From: Azospira inquinata | GTDB lineage: Bacteria > Pseudomonadota > Gammaproteobacteria > Burkholderiales > Rhodocyclaceae | Assembly (NCBI RefSeq): GCF_018905915.1 | Contig: NZ_CP064782.1 | Location: forward strand, 806,001-870,000 | DNA length: 64,000 nucleotides | Direction: 5' to 3' | Shown: in pieces, positions 27,850 through 36,174 of the stretch | How positions within the stretch are numbered: the stretch's first letter is position 1 | Layout: every line of letters begins with the position of its first letter | Notes under the pieces: generated by a model | Databases searched by the model: none | What the model saw: the letters and a program-made list of their open reading frames with translations, nothing else | What the model was told of the DNA's origin: nothing | Made by a program: the position numbers and the translations under genes

Positions 27850-28105
27850 GGGTTTCTCCAGTTGGTTGGTCGCCCCAATTATAGCGGCAGGCCCCCGCCT
27901 CGGCAGGGCTTTTTGTCCCGCTTTTTACCCCTGATGGCAGCAGGGACAAGCCTTTGCGGGCCATTCCCACCTACGCCTATGGTGATATGACTATAGCCAT
28001 CATAAGGGCTGGCCCATGGGAAGGGCCCGGGGCCGTTGCTACACTGGTTGCGCATAGAGAATCTTTTATTCCCAACAATTACCCCAACCTCCAGGAGAAA
28101 CCCCC

Positions 28106-29185
28106 ATGCTGCTTTCCCGCCTCAAGCGCGCCAGCGCCTGTCTGGCCCTGGCCCTGGGCGTCGCCGCGCCCAGCTTCGCCGCCGATCCGGTCAAAATCGG
28201 CTTCGTCTATCTGGGCCCCACGGGCGACCACGGCTGGACCTTTGCCCACGATCAAGGCCGCAAGGCCCTGGAAGCCAAGTTCGGCAACAAGATCAAGACC
28301 ACCTTCGTGGAAAACGTACCGGAAACCGCCGATTCGGAGCGGGTCTTCCGCCAACTGGCCATGGATGGCAATAAGGTTATTTTCGGCACCTCCTTCGGCT
28401 ACATGAACCAGATGGTCAAGGTAGCCAAGGAATATCCGGGGGTGATTTTCGAGCACTCCACGGGCTACAAGACCGGCAAGAATCTGGGGGTCTATAACAT
28501 CCGCCATTACCAGAGCGCCTATCTGGCCGGGGTCTTGGCCGGGAAAATGAGCAAGAACGGCAAGCTGGGCTTTGTCGGCTCCATCCCCATTCCGGAAGTG
28601 CTGCGCAACATCAACGCCTTCACCCTGGGGGCCCGCAGCGTCAATCCCAAGATCACCACCCGGGTGGTCTGGGTGAACAGCTGGTTTGACCCGGGCAAGG
28701 AACGGGAAGCCGCCCTCAGCCTGATCTCCCAAGGGGCCGACGTGCTCCTGCAAAACACCGATTCCCCTGCCGTGGTTCAGGCCGCCCAGGATAAGGGCGT
28801 CTATGCCTTCGGCTGGGATTCGGACATGGCCAAATTCGGGCCCAAGGCCCACCTGGCCGCCGCCGTGCTGCACTGGGGCGTGATCTACGACGCCGTGGTC
28901 ACCGAAGTTATTGAAAACAAGTGGAAGAGCGGCAACATTTTCTGGGGCATCGAGCGCAATGCGGTGGACCTGGAAAACTATGGCCCCATGGTGCCTGCCG
29001 ACGCCAAGAAGCTCCTGGCGGAACGCCGGGCCGAGCTGAAGAGCGGCAAGCTCAACGTCTTCGCCGGCCCCCTGAAGAACCAGGCCGGGGCGGTCATCGT
29101 GCCCGCCGGCAAAGCCCTGGGCGACGCCGATCTGGTGAAGGTGAATTACTACGTGGAAGGGGTGGAAGGCGCCCTGCCCAAGTAA
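28106..29185 (+). CDS. BMP-family ABC transporter substrate-binding protein
   Basis: This 359-residue periplasmic protein has a Sec signal peptide (MLLSRLKRASACLALALG, cleavage likely after SFA at about residue 25). There is no lipobox cysteine, so it is soluble. The mature part begins KIGFVYLGPTGDHGWTFAHDQG, the BMP/PnrA ligand-domain start, and contains LISQGADVLLQNTDSPAVVQAA. Characterised BMP proteins bind purine nucleosides; others may bind different small molecules. AGGAGAAA precedes the ATG. No permease or ATPase gene is beside it, and a terminator follows. Confidence 0.9.
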   Translation: MLLSRLKRASACLALALGVAAPSFAADPVKIGFVYLGPTGDHGWTFAHDQGRKALEAKFGNKIKTTFVENVPETADSERVFRQLAMDGNKVIFGTSFGYMNQMVKVAKEYPGVIFEHSTGYKTGKNLGVYNIRHYQSAYLAGVLAGKMSKNGKLGFVGSIPIPEVLRNINAFTLGARSVNPKITTRVVWVNSWFDPGKEREAALSLISQGADVLLQNTDSPAVVQAAQDKGVYAFGWDSDMAKFGPKAHLAAAVLHWGVIYDAVVTEVIENKWKSGNIFWGIERNAVDLENYGPMVPADAKKLLAERRAELKSGKLNVFAGPLKNQAGAVIVPAGKALGDADLVKVNYYVEGVEGALPK

Positions 29186-29241
29186 GCCCCGCGTCTCCGA
29201 CCCGGGAAAGCGTCCCCCGCTTTCCCCTTTGGACTCCCCGC

Positions 29242-29272
29242 CCCGCCTCCCCCGGCCGGGCGGGATTTTTTT
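29242..29272 (+). terminator. Terminator of the BMP-family gene
   Basis: A GC-rich stem (about 29242-29247 with 29259-29264, extendable inside by a CCCGGCCGGG palindrome) is followed by eight T residues. It lies 57 bp after the stop. Confidence 0.8.
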
Positions 29273-29486
29273 TATGGGAGCTGGAGCCACAGCCCCACGC
29301 AGGGAAAACGGCAGGGGAATGGCATTAAGAAACGAATGACAGCGCCTCGGAGCAAAGGACGAGCGGTATCCCCTGCCCCTGCCCCGGAGCCAGAGCCAGG
29401 AAGCATAAGGGGCAGCGGCAGCCTTTACGCCACCCATCCGGGCACTAGCCAATCGAAACCGCAGGCTACCGCCCGCTGCCCAGGTA

Positions 29487-29517
29487 CAAAAAAGGGGCGC
29501 CTCTCACGGAGCGCCCC
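29487..29517 (-). terminator. Terminator of the CorC-family gene
   Basis: An inverted repeat (29494-29500 with 29511-29517, extendable inward with a bulge) is followed on the minus strand by a run of T residues (A residues at 29488-29493). It lies just beyond the stop of the minus-strand gene. Confidence 0.8.
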
Positions 29518-29539
29518 CAGGTCATCCGGTAGGAAGGAT

Positions 29540-30865
29540 TCAGGCCTCTTCCGGCTCCCCTTCCTGGGCATGGGGCAACTGGGTGGCCAGCACCTTGTCC
29601 ACCCGGTTCCGGTCCATATCCATCACCTCGAAACGCCAGCCTTCCACTTCAATACGGTCCGCCGTGGCCGGAATACGGCCCAGGACGTGCATGAGCAGCC
29701 CCCCCAGGGTATGGAAATTGTGGCTGCTTTCCCCGGGCAAGTCCCCGTCGATGTCCAGCACGGACTTCAGGTGTTCCAAGCCCACGTCCCCATCCACCAG
29801 CCAGCTACCGTCGTCCCGCTGGACCATGTCCTGATCCCCGGCGGCTTCCGTGGTGGCGATGTCCCCCACAATGGCGGAGAGCACGTCGGTCATGGTCACC
29901 AGACCTTCCACTTCCCCGTATTCGTCCACGATCAGGGCAAATTGGAGCCGGGCCCGGCGGAAGCTTTCCAGCAGCTGGGCCGTGGTCACGGACACAGGGA
30001 CGTAGAGGGGCGGATGGAGGACCGCTTCGATGTCTTTCAGGGTCACGGCCTGACCGGGCACCAGCTTGCGCACGAGTTCGCCGGTCTGTAACACCCCGAG
30101 AATGTGGTCCAGGCCATCCCGGCACACCACCAAACGGGAGAATTCGCTGGCGGCGATCTGTTCCCGCACCGCCGTTTCCCCGTCATCCAGATCAATCACC
30201 GCCATTTCCCGGCGGGGAGTCATGATGGCGGCGATCTGTTGTTCGTCCAGGCGCAGCACGTTGGACACCAGGGCCTGTTCCCCTTCGTGGAACACCCCGG
30301 CTTCCGCCCCCTGCTCCATCATCACCTTGATTTCATCGTCCGTCACCGGCGGTTCTTCCGAGCGGCGGGCCCCCAGGAGCCGCAGCAGGGCAGCGGAGGA
30401 AACGGAGAGCACCCCCACCACCGGACGGGTCAGGCGGGACAGGGTCACCAGGGGACGGGCCATGAGGGAGGCGATATGTTCCGGCGCCAGCAGCCCCAGT
30501 TGCTTGGGCACCAATTCCCCCACCACCACGGAAAAATAGGTCAGGGCCAGCACCGTGACGGTCAGGGCCACGCCCCGGGCGTAGGGCGCCAGCAGGGGCA
30601 GTTCGGCCAGCCAGGTTTGCAGGGGATCGGCCAGGGCCGATTCGCCGATAGCGCCGCTCAAAATGCCCACGGAGGTAATGCCCACCTGGACGGTGGACAA
30701 AAAGCTGGTGGGCTCCTGATGCAGGGAGAGGGCCGTCTGGGCGCCGCTCCGGCCTTCATCGGCCATGTTCTGCAAGCGGGCCTTGCGGGAGGAGACCACG
30801 GCAATTTCCGACATGGCGAAAAGGCCGTTAATCAAGATCAACAACAGCAGTAAAACTATGTCCAT
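29540..30865 (-). CDS. CorC/TlyC-family membrane protein (DUF21-CBS-CorC_HlyC)
   Basis: This 441-residue inner-membrane protein has an N-terminal DUF21 domain of about 190 residues with three or four helices (start MDIVLLLLLILINGLFAMSE; later VVVGELVPKQLGLLAPE). A cytoplasmic CBS pair follows at about residues 205-330 (IMTPRREMAVIDLDDGE and FALIVDEYGEVEGLVTMTD), then a C-terminal CorC_HlyC domain (WLVDGDVGLEHL). Relatives are Mg2+/Co2+ efflux or resistance proteins, often mislabelled hemolysins. A GGAGGG ribosome site precedes the ATG. It appears to be transcribed alone. Confidence 0.92.
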   Translation of the reverse strand: MDIVLLLLLILINGLFAMSEIAVVSSRKARLQNMADEGRSGAQTALSLHQEPTSFLSTVQVGITSVGILSGAIGESALADPLQTWLAELPLLAPYARGVALTVTVLALTYFSVVVGELVPKQLGLLAPEHIASLMARPLVTLSRLTRPVVGVLSVSSAALLRLLGARRSEEPPVTDDEIKVMMEQGAEAGVFHEGEQALVSNVLRLDEQQIAAIMTPRREMAVIDLDDGETAVREQIAASEFSRLVVCRDGLDHILGVLQTGELVRKLVPGQAVTLKDIEAVLHPPLYVPVSVTTAQLLESFRRARLQFALIVDEYGEVEGLVTMTDVLSAIVGDIATTEAAGDQDMVQRDDGSWLVDGDVGLEHLKSVLDIDGDLPGESSHNFHTLGGLLMHVLGRIPATADRIEVEGWRFEVMDMDRNRVDKVLATQLPHAQEGEPEEA

Positions 30866-31046
30866 AGAAGAAGCCCTCCAATACCTGACGGCCAGGGCTT
30901 CGGGAGTTGAGGAAGCTGCATTTTAACAGCAGAACGGCGCCATATCCGGTCCTTCCTCCATGAAGGGAAAGACCGCCTTAAGCCCCCCTCCCTCAGGCCA
31001 CGCCACAAGGCCTGTCCCCGAAGATCGGCGCGCGCCCCAAGAAAAA

Positions 31047-31075
31047 GGCCCGGACAAGCCAAGCTTGTCCGGGCC
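31047..31075 (-). terminator. Terminator of the Rieske oxygenase gene
   Basis: A perfect 12-bp stem (31047-31058 with 31064-31075) with a five-base loop is followed on the minus strand by five T residues. It lies about 60 bp beyond the stop. Confidence 0.85.
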
Positions 31076-31135
31076 CTGGGCGCCGGAGCCCTCCGAGGGC
31101 CCGGCAGGGGAATGCCCCGGGAGATGACCGCAGGC

Positions 31136-32134
31136 TCAGGCGGCCGGGCGAATCACCCCGTATTCCAGGCCCAGGTCCAGCAACCAGCGCCGGTACTGGG
31201 CAGAAAGAAGGTCCGCCGGTTGGGGCATTTCCGCCCGGGGGTCCAGGGGCAGCTTCACCGGCACCTGGTTTTCCACAATGGGCAGATCCTGCAGGAAGAT
31301 GGTGTCCTGGAAGGAGCGCAGATCCTCTTCGCTTTGCTCGAAGTTGGTCATGGAAAGGATGATCCAGGCCTTCACATGTTCCTCGTCCAGGGGCTGCAAG
31401 GTGAGCAGAATGGATTCGCTGTAGCCTTCCTGGGCCGCCGGTTTCTTGGTGAGGATGGCGGTGAAGGGACGGGGGCAACGGTAGGCATATTCCACGTCAC
31501 TGCCCCCATGGATCAGGGCATTGGTCTGGGGCTGCCAGAAGTGGAGATCGGTGGCCACCACGCCGCAGCCGTCCACATCCCGTGCCACCTTGTAAGGCTT
31601 CACTTCCGCCTTTTCTTCCAGGCCCAGAATGCCCGCATGGACATAGGAAAAGTGGGCCTGATCCAGGAAGTTTTCAATTACCCGAGGGGGCGCTGCCGCC
31701 ACGTCGTAGGGCCCGCAGAGCACTTGGCGCAGCTTGGGGTTCTGGAATTCCGGGTAATCCAGCACGGGCTGGGCCGGAGTGCCCAGGCACACCCAGATCA
31801 GACCGTAGTGTTCTTCCACATGGTAGGGCTTAGCCTGGATGGCTTTCGGCACTTCCTGATGGGGATGGGCGGGACGCAGGGTGCAGGCGCCGCTGCCGGC
31901 GAATTCCCAGCCGTGGTAGGGACACACCACCTTGTCGTTTTTCACCTTGCCGATGGAAAACCGGCAACCCCGGTGGGGACAGCGGTCTTCCCAGGCATGG
32001 ACCTGGCCGTCGCTACCGCGCCACAGGAGCACTTCCTCCTGCATCAGTTTCACCGACAGCAGATTGCCCGCCGCCAAATCCCGACTGGCCGCCACCACAT
32101 GCCAGTCATCCAGAACCACTCGATCGGAAATCAT
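31136..32134 (-). CDS. Rieske non-haem iron oxygenase (alpha-subunit type)
   Basis: This 332-residue soluble oxygenase has the Rieske [2Fe-2S] ligands C52-P-H54 and C71-P-Y-H74. The mononuclear iron site follows the pattern NxxDxxHxxxxH (NFLDQAHFSYVH, near residue 160). This layout fits the vanillate O-demethylase / pheophorbide-oxygenase group, which demethylates or hydroxylates aromatic or cyclic substrates. The substrate here is unknown, and no reductase gene is adjacent. I start at the ATG at 32134, which has AGGAAG eight bases upstream; the frame runs open to 32188. It is separated from argA by a terminator. Confidence 0.9.
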   Translation of the reverse strand: MISDRVVLDDWHVVAASRDLAAGNLLSVKLMQEEVLLWRGSDGQVHAWEDRCPHRGCRFSIGKVKNDKVVCPYHGWEFAGSGACTLRPAHPHQEVPKAIQAKPYHVEEHYGLIWVCLGTPAQPVLDYPEFQNPKLRQVLCGPYDVAAAPPRVIENFLDQAHFSYVHAGILGLEEKAEVKPYKVARDVDGCGVVATDLHFWQPQTNALIHGGSDVEYAYRCPRPFTAILTKKPAAQEGYSESILLTLQPLDEEHVKAWIILSMTNFEQSEEDLRSFQDTIFLQDLPIVENQVPVKLPLDPRAEMPQPADLLSAQYRRWLLDLGLEYGVIRPAA

Positions 32135-32308
32135 TTGCTTCCTCGCTTGGGCCCCGCTCCACCCCCCGTAGAGGGCGAGCCGCCACATCTAAGATGTTTA
32201 AACAGGGTTGAATGCCGCGGCCCCTAGCAGGCGTCGACAAAAACCATGCTAGCACCAGGGAAATGGAGGAGGGGTGATAGGCCCTATAACCAAAGTCAGA
32301 TAATAAAA

Positions 32309-32327
32309 AGCCCGCCAAAGGCGGGCT
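32309..32327 (-). terminator. Terminator of argA
   Basis: An 8-bp GC stem (32309-32316 with 32320-32327) has a three-base loop and a T-rich tail on the minus strand. It lies about 40 bp beyond the argA stop. Confidence 0.88.
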
Positions 32328-32369
32328 GGGAGGCGGGGTCCCGGGGCGGCCAGGAACAGGGGCTAACGC

Positions 32370-33722
32370 TCAGGGCTCCAGGGTTTTCATCAGGACTTTG
32401 GAACGGCGCTGATAGTTGTACATGAGCCGCTTTTTGCTGGGCAGGGCATCCACCGTAGCCAGTTCAAAACCCCGCTCGATAAACCAGTGGGTGGTCCGGG
32501 TGGTGAGCACGAACAGGCGGGAAACCCCGATCTGACGGGCCTTGTCCGCAATATGGTGCATCAGCCGCTCCCCATACCCCCAGCGCCGGTGTTCATGGGA
32601 AACGGCCAGGCAGGCCAGTTCGGCGGTCAGGTCCAGGTCCCCCTCGTCCCCGTAGGGGTAGAGGGCAGCGCATCCCACAATCACCCCGTCGTGCTCAATG
32701 ACGGAAAAGCGGCCGATTTCCTGTTCCAGCAGCTCCCGGGGCCGGGGCACCAGGGTGCCGTCCGCTTCCAGGGGCGCAATCAGGGCCACCAGGCCGCCGA
32801 TGTCGTCCGGCTTGGCTTCCCGCAAGGTATCCAGGGGGGCCCGGGTTACCACCGTGCCCACCCCGTCGTGGGTGAACAGTTCCTGCAATACCGCCCCATC
32901 CTGGGCATAACCGATGATATGGACCCGGGAAACCCCGCGCCGGCTGGCCCGCACCGCACAGGGCAGATAGCGCTTCAGGTCCGGGGACAGCCAATCCCCC
33001 ACCCGGCTAAGCTGTTCCGCCCCGTCGGCGGTAAGTTCATCCAGCAGATGGCCTTCCGCATCCGTGGCCCCCGGGCTATCGGTGAGGAAAATGAGCTTTT
33101 CCGCCTTGAGGGCGGCCCCCACCTGTTCCGCCACCTCTTCCATGGAGAGGTTGAAAATTTCCCCCGTGGGGCTGGCCCCCAGGTTGGAGAGCAGGACGAT
33201 GTTGCCCAGGCCCAGCTGGGCCTTCAGTCCTTCCGCATCCACCTTGCGCACCGCCCCCGTGTATTGGAGATCCACCCCATCCACCACCCCCACCGGCCGG
33301 GCGGTAATGAAATTGCCCCCCACCACCCGGATGGTGTTACCGGCCATGGGCGTATTAGGCAGGCCCTGGGAGAGCAGGGCTTCCACTTCCAGATAAACAC
33401 TGCCCACGGCGTCGATGACGCAATCCAGGGTGTCCGCATCGGTGACCCGCAGCCCGGCGTGGAAGCGGGATTCCAGACCTTTTTCCTGGAGTTCTTCCTC
33501 GATCTGGGGCCGGGAACCATGGACCAGCACCAGATGCACCCCCAGATTGGCCAGCAGGCTCACGTCGTAGGCGAAGGTGCGGGCCAGGGGGCCGGAAAAG
33601 GCCTTGCCGCCAAAGGCGATGACAAAGGTCTTACCCCGAAAGGAGTTGATATAGGGAGCGACAGACCGGAACCAGGAAACGAACTGGGCGGGGGAGGCGG
33701 CTTGGGCGGGGGTATCGGACAT
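32370..33722 (-). CDS. argA: N-acetylglutamate synthase
   Basis: This 450-residue enzyme makes N-acetylglutamate, the first step of arginine synthesis. The N-terminal amino-acid-kinase-like domain (residues about 20-290, FVIAFGGKAFSG and HLVLVHGSRPQIE) does not catalyse but usually binds arginine for feedback control. The C-terminal GNAT domain (about 300-450) has a CoA-binding loop near HRRWGYGERLM. The length and two-domain layout match classical ArgA. It lies 19 bp downstream of the polyphosphate:AMP phosphotransferase gene, so it may share its transcript. Confidence 0.96.
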   Translation of the reverse strand: MSDTPAQAASPAQFVSWFRSVAPYINSFRGKTFVIAFGGKAFSGPLARTFAYDVSLLANLGVHLVLVHGSRPQIEEELQEKGLESRFHAGLRVTDADTLDCVIDAVGSVYLEVEALLSQGLPNTPMAGNTIRVVGGNFITARPVGVVDGVDLQYTGAVRKVDAEGLKAQLGLGNIVLLSNLGASPTGEIFNLSMEEVAEQVGAALKAEKLIFLTDSPGATDAEGHLLDELTADGAEQLSRVGDWLSPDLKRYLPCAVRASRRGVSRVHIIGYAQDGAVLQELFTHDGVGTVVTRAPLDTLREAKPDDIGGLVALIAPLEADGTLVPRPRELLEQEIGRFSVIEHDGVIVGCAALYPYGDEGDLDLTAELACLAVSHEHRRWGYGERLMHHIADKARQIGVSRLFVLTTRTTHWFIERGFELATVDALPSKKRLMYNYQRRSKVLMKTLEP

Positions 33723-33741
33723 GGGGACGATGGGCGAAAAA

Positions 33742-35274
33742 TCAGTTTTTGGCTTTTTTAGCGGGCTTTTCCGTGGTTTTGCCGCTCTTGGGCTTGGGCC
33801 CCAGGGCGGATTCCAGACGCTGGCACAGGGTGCTCAGCACCATGATGCGGGCAAAGTTCTTGTCCTCAGCGGGCACCAGGCTCCAGGGGGCGATTTCCGT
33901 GCTGGTGCGATCCACCATGTCGCACACCGCCTCCTCGTAGGCATCCCACTTTTCCCGGTTGCGCCAGTCCTCGTCCGTAATTTTGAAGCGCTTGAAACGG
34001 GTGTCCTCCCGCTCCTTGAAACGGCGGAACTGCTCTTCCTTGGAAATGGACAGCCAGAATTTGACCACAATGGCCCCATGCCGGGTGAGCTGGTCCTCGA
34101 AATCGTTGATTTCCGCATAGGCCCGCATCCAGTCCGCTTCGCCGCAGAAGCCTTCAATACGCTCCACCAGCACCCGGCCATACCAGGAGCGGTCGAAAAT
34201 GGCGACCCGGCCATGGCGCGGCACCCGGCGCCAGAAGCGCCAGAGATAGGGCTGATCCCGCTCTTCCTCGGTGGGAGCGGCAATGGGCACGATCTGGTAC
34301 TGGCGGGCGTCCAGGGCACCGGTAATGCGCCGGATGGAGCCCCCCTTCCCCGCCGCGTCATTGCCTTCAAAGACGATGATCAGGGAGCGGTTGCGGAAGC
34401 GCTCGTCCATGGTCAGGGTGTGGAGCCGCCCCTGCCATTCCGCCAACAGGCTTTCATATTTCTTCTTGGCCAGGGCCTGGCTCAGATCTAGGGCGGACAA
34501 CAGGTTCTTGCCCTCCAGCACCCGCTGGAAGGGAGCGGCGGACACCCGGTGATTGATGTCCGGCCGGGCCAGGCGGCGCTGCATGGCGTCCAGCAGAATT
34601 TTGCCCACGGTCATGGAGCGGTAGCGGGCGTCATAGCCATCCACCACGGTCCAGGGGGCGAAGCCGGTACTGGTCTGGCGCAGCACATGCTCGCTGAAGC
34701 GCTTGTATTCTTCGTAATGCTCCCAGCGCCACCAGTCCAGGTCCGTCACCCGCCAGGCCGTCTTGGTATCGGCGCCGAGGAGCTTGAGGCGCCGCTTCTG
34801 GTCCGCCTTGCCCAGGTGAAACCAGAATTTGAGCAGCAGCACCCCTTCGTCCGTGAGCATTTTCTCGAAGCGGGTGATTTCCTCCATGCGCTGATCCAGT
34901 TCCGGCCCCTTCATTTCCCCGGCCACCCGCTGCTGGATGGGCTCGGTGTACCAGTTGCCGAACATGATGCCGACCCGCCCCTTGGGGGGCAGGGCCCGCC
35001 AGTAGCGCCACATGTGGGGCCGCTCCTGCTCCTCGTCGGAGGGATCGGAAAAGGCGTAGGTGTCGATGTTCCGGGGGTCCATCCAGGCATTGAGGAGATT
35101 CACCGTCTCCCCCTTGCCCGCCGCATCCAGGCCATTGACCAGAATCAGCACGGCAAAGCGCTTGGCCTGGAGCACGTCATACTGGGCATCGAGCAAATCC
35201 GCCCGCAGCTGGGGTTCCTCCCGGCTGTAATCCTCCTTGCTCACCTTGTGTTCCAGTTCCGCCGATTCAAACAT
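33742..35274 (-). CDS. pap: Polyphosphate:AMP phosphotransferase (class II PPK2)
   Basis: This 510-residue enzyme phosphorylates AMP to ADP using polyphosphate. It is two fused PPK2 domains. Each has a P-loop (NGLDAAGKGETVN near residue 43; EGNDAAGKGGSIRR near 300) and a lid segment (RPHMWRYWRALPPKGR; QPYLWRFWRRVPRHGR). One-domain PPK2 proteins are about half this size, so the double length identifies the AMP-specific type. The frame stays open upstream to 35676 inside rsmE, but the ATG at 35274 has a GGGGGGAG ribosome site. It overlaps the end of rsmE by eight bases, indicating coupled translation. Confidence 0.95.
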   Translation of the reverse strand: MFESAELEHKVSKEDYSREEPQLRADLLDAQYDVLQAKRFAVLILVNGLDAAGKGETVNLLNAWMDPRNIDTYAFSDPSDEEQERPHMWRYWRALPPKGRVGIMFGNWYTEPIQQRVAGEMKGPELDQRMEEITRFEKMLTDEGVLLLKFWFHLGKADQKRRLKLLGADTKTAWRVTDLDWWRWEHYEEYKRFSEHVLRQTSTGFAPWTVVDGYDARYRSMTVGKILLDAMQRRLARPDINHRVSAAPFQRVLEGKNLLSALDLSQALAKKKYESLLAEWQGRLHTLTMDERFRNRSLIIVFEGNDAAGKGGSIRRITGALDARQYQIVPIAAPTEEERDQPYLWRFWRRVPRHGRVAIFDRSWYGRVLVERIEGFCGEADWMRAYAEINDFEDQLTRHGAIVVKFWLSISKEEQFRRFKEREDTRFKRFKITDEDWRNREKWDAYEEAVCDMVDRTSTEIAPWSLVPAEDKNFARIMVLSTLCQRLESALGPKPKSGKTTEKPAKKAKN

Positions 35275-36019
35275 CGCTACTCCCCCCGAAATCGCCCCAT
35301 AGGGCATGAATGGCGGCCAAGGCCGCAAGTCCGGCTGTTTCCGTGCGCAGCACCCGGGGCCCCAGCACCAGGGGCAAAAAACCCGCCCCCTGAGCTTGGG
35401 CCACCTCTTCCGGCGCCAATCCCCCTTCCGCCCCCACCAGCAACTCCACGGCTCCCTGGGGCCGGGGCAACTGGCACAGGGCCGTGGCGCCTCCGGGGGA
35501 CAGCACCAGACGCAGGGTGTCCGGCGCGGCCGGCCGGGCCAGATATTTCTCCAGGGTGAGGACCCCTTCCACGGCCGGCACCCGGTTGCGACCGCATTGT
35601 TCGCAGGCGGACACCGCCACCCCGCGCCAATGCTCCACCCGCTTATCCGCCCGCTCCCCGGCCAGACGCACCACACTGCGCCGGCTGGCCACGGGCTGGA
35701 AGCGGCTGACCCCCAGCTCCACCGCTTTTTGCACGGTGAAATCCATTTTGTCCGCCCCCTGGACGGCCTGTACCAGAACCAGGTCCAGCAGGGATTCCCG
35801 CTCCACGGCCTGGTAATCCTCCAGGCGTACCTGCACCTGATCTTTGCCCGTGCTCTGAATAACCCCCAGGTATTCCCCCCCTTCCCCGTTAAACAGGGTC
35901 AGGCAGTCCCCTTCGGCCAGACGCAATACCCGCACCGCATGGCGGGCAGCAAAGGGAGGCAGGGCAACCAGAGCCCCCTGGGACAGGGGCAAAGGGCAAA
36001 AAAAGCGGGGCGCGTTCAT
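35267..36019 (-). CDS. rsmE: 16S rRNA (uracil-1498-N3)-methyltransferase
   Basis: This 250-residue SPOUT-fold enzyme methylates U1498 of 16S rRNA. The N-terminal PUA-like part includes HAVRVLRLAEGDCLTLFNGEGG. The C-terminal knot shows ELLVGAEGGLAPEEV and LPLVLGPRVLRTETA, the SAM-binding signature. A TATAAT (minus strand, 36026-36031) ends only six bases before the ATG, so transcription could begin at or next to the start codon. The downstream pap gene overlaps it by eight bases. Confidence 0.95.
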   Translation of the reverse strand: MNAPRFFCPLPLSQGALVALPPFAARHAVRVLRLAEGDCLTLFNGEGGEYLGVIQSTGKDQVQVRLEDYQAVERESLLDLVLVQAVQGADKMDFTVQKAVELGVSRFQPVASRRSVVRLAGERADKRVEHWRGVAVSACEQCGRNRVPAVEGVLTLEKYLARPAAPDTLRLVLSPGGATALCQLPRPQGAVELLVGAEGGLAPEEVAQAQGAGFLPLVLGPRVLRTETAGLAALAAIHALWGDFGGSSDV

Positions 36020-36120
36020 CCCGCCATTATAGGCTGAAACCGGCCTGGCTCCGGCGCTCCGGGCTTACCGGAGCGGGACGGGCCCAAGCCCCGAACCAGG
36101 GGAATCCACGGTCCACGAAA

Positions 36121-36151
36121 AAAGCCCGGAGGCGAAGAGCCCCCGGGCTTT
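36121..36151 (-). terminator. Terminator of the 457-residue unknown gene
   Basis: A 9-bp stem (36121-36129 with 36143-36151) with a 13-base loop is flanked by A residues on the plus strand, which read as T residues after the stem on the minus strand. It lies 24 bp beyond the stop of the minus-strand gene. Confidence 0.82.
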
Positions 36152-36174
36152 CATAGGCGTGAAACCTGAAACGC

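Larger units (their letters stand above)
29186..29539. other. Convergent intergenic region with two terminators
   Basis: About 354 bp lie between the convergent BMP and CorC-family genes. The left part holds the BMP terminator and the right end the CorC terminator (both listed). I see no credible gene in the approximately 220 bp between them. Confidence 0.55.

Noticed and set aside
27850..28105. A purine riboswitch before the BMP-family gene
   Set aside because: I could not find the conserved purine-aptamer loops, and inverted repeats here are weak and imperfect.
35275..35676. An N-terminal extension of the polyphosphate:AMP phosphotransferase
   Set aside because: The extension is Trp/Cys/Arg/Pro-rich and lies within rsmE in another frame. 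A strong ribosome site marks the ATG at 35274.
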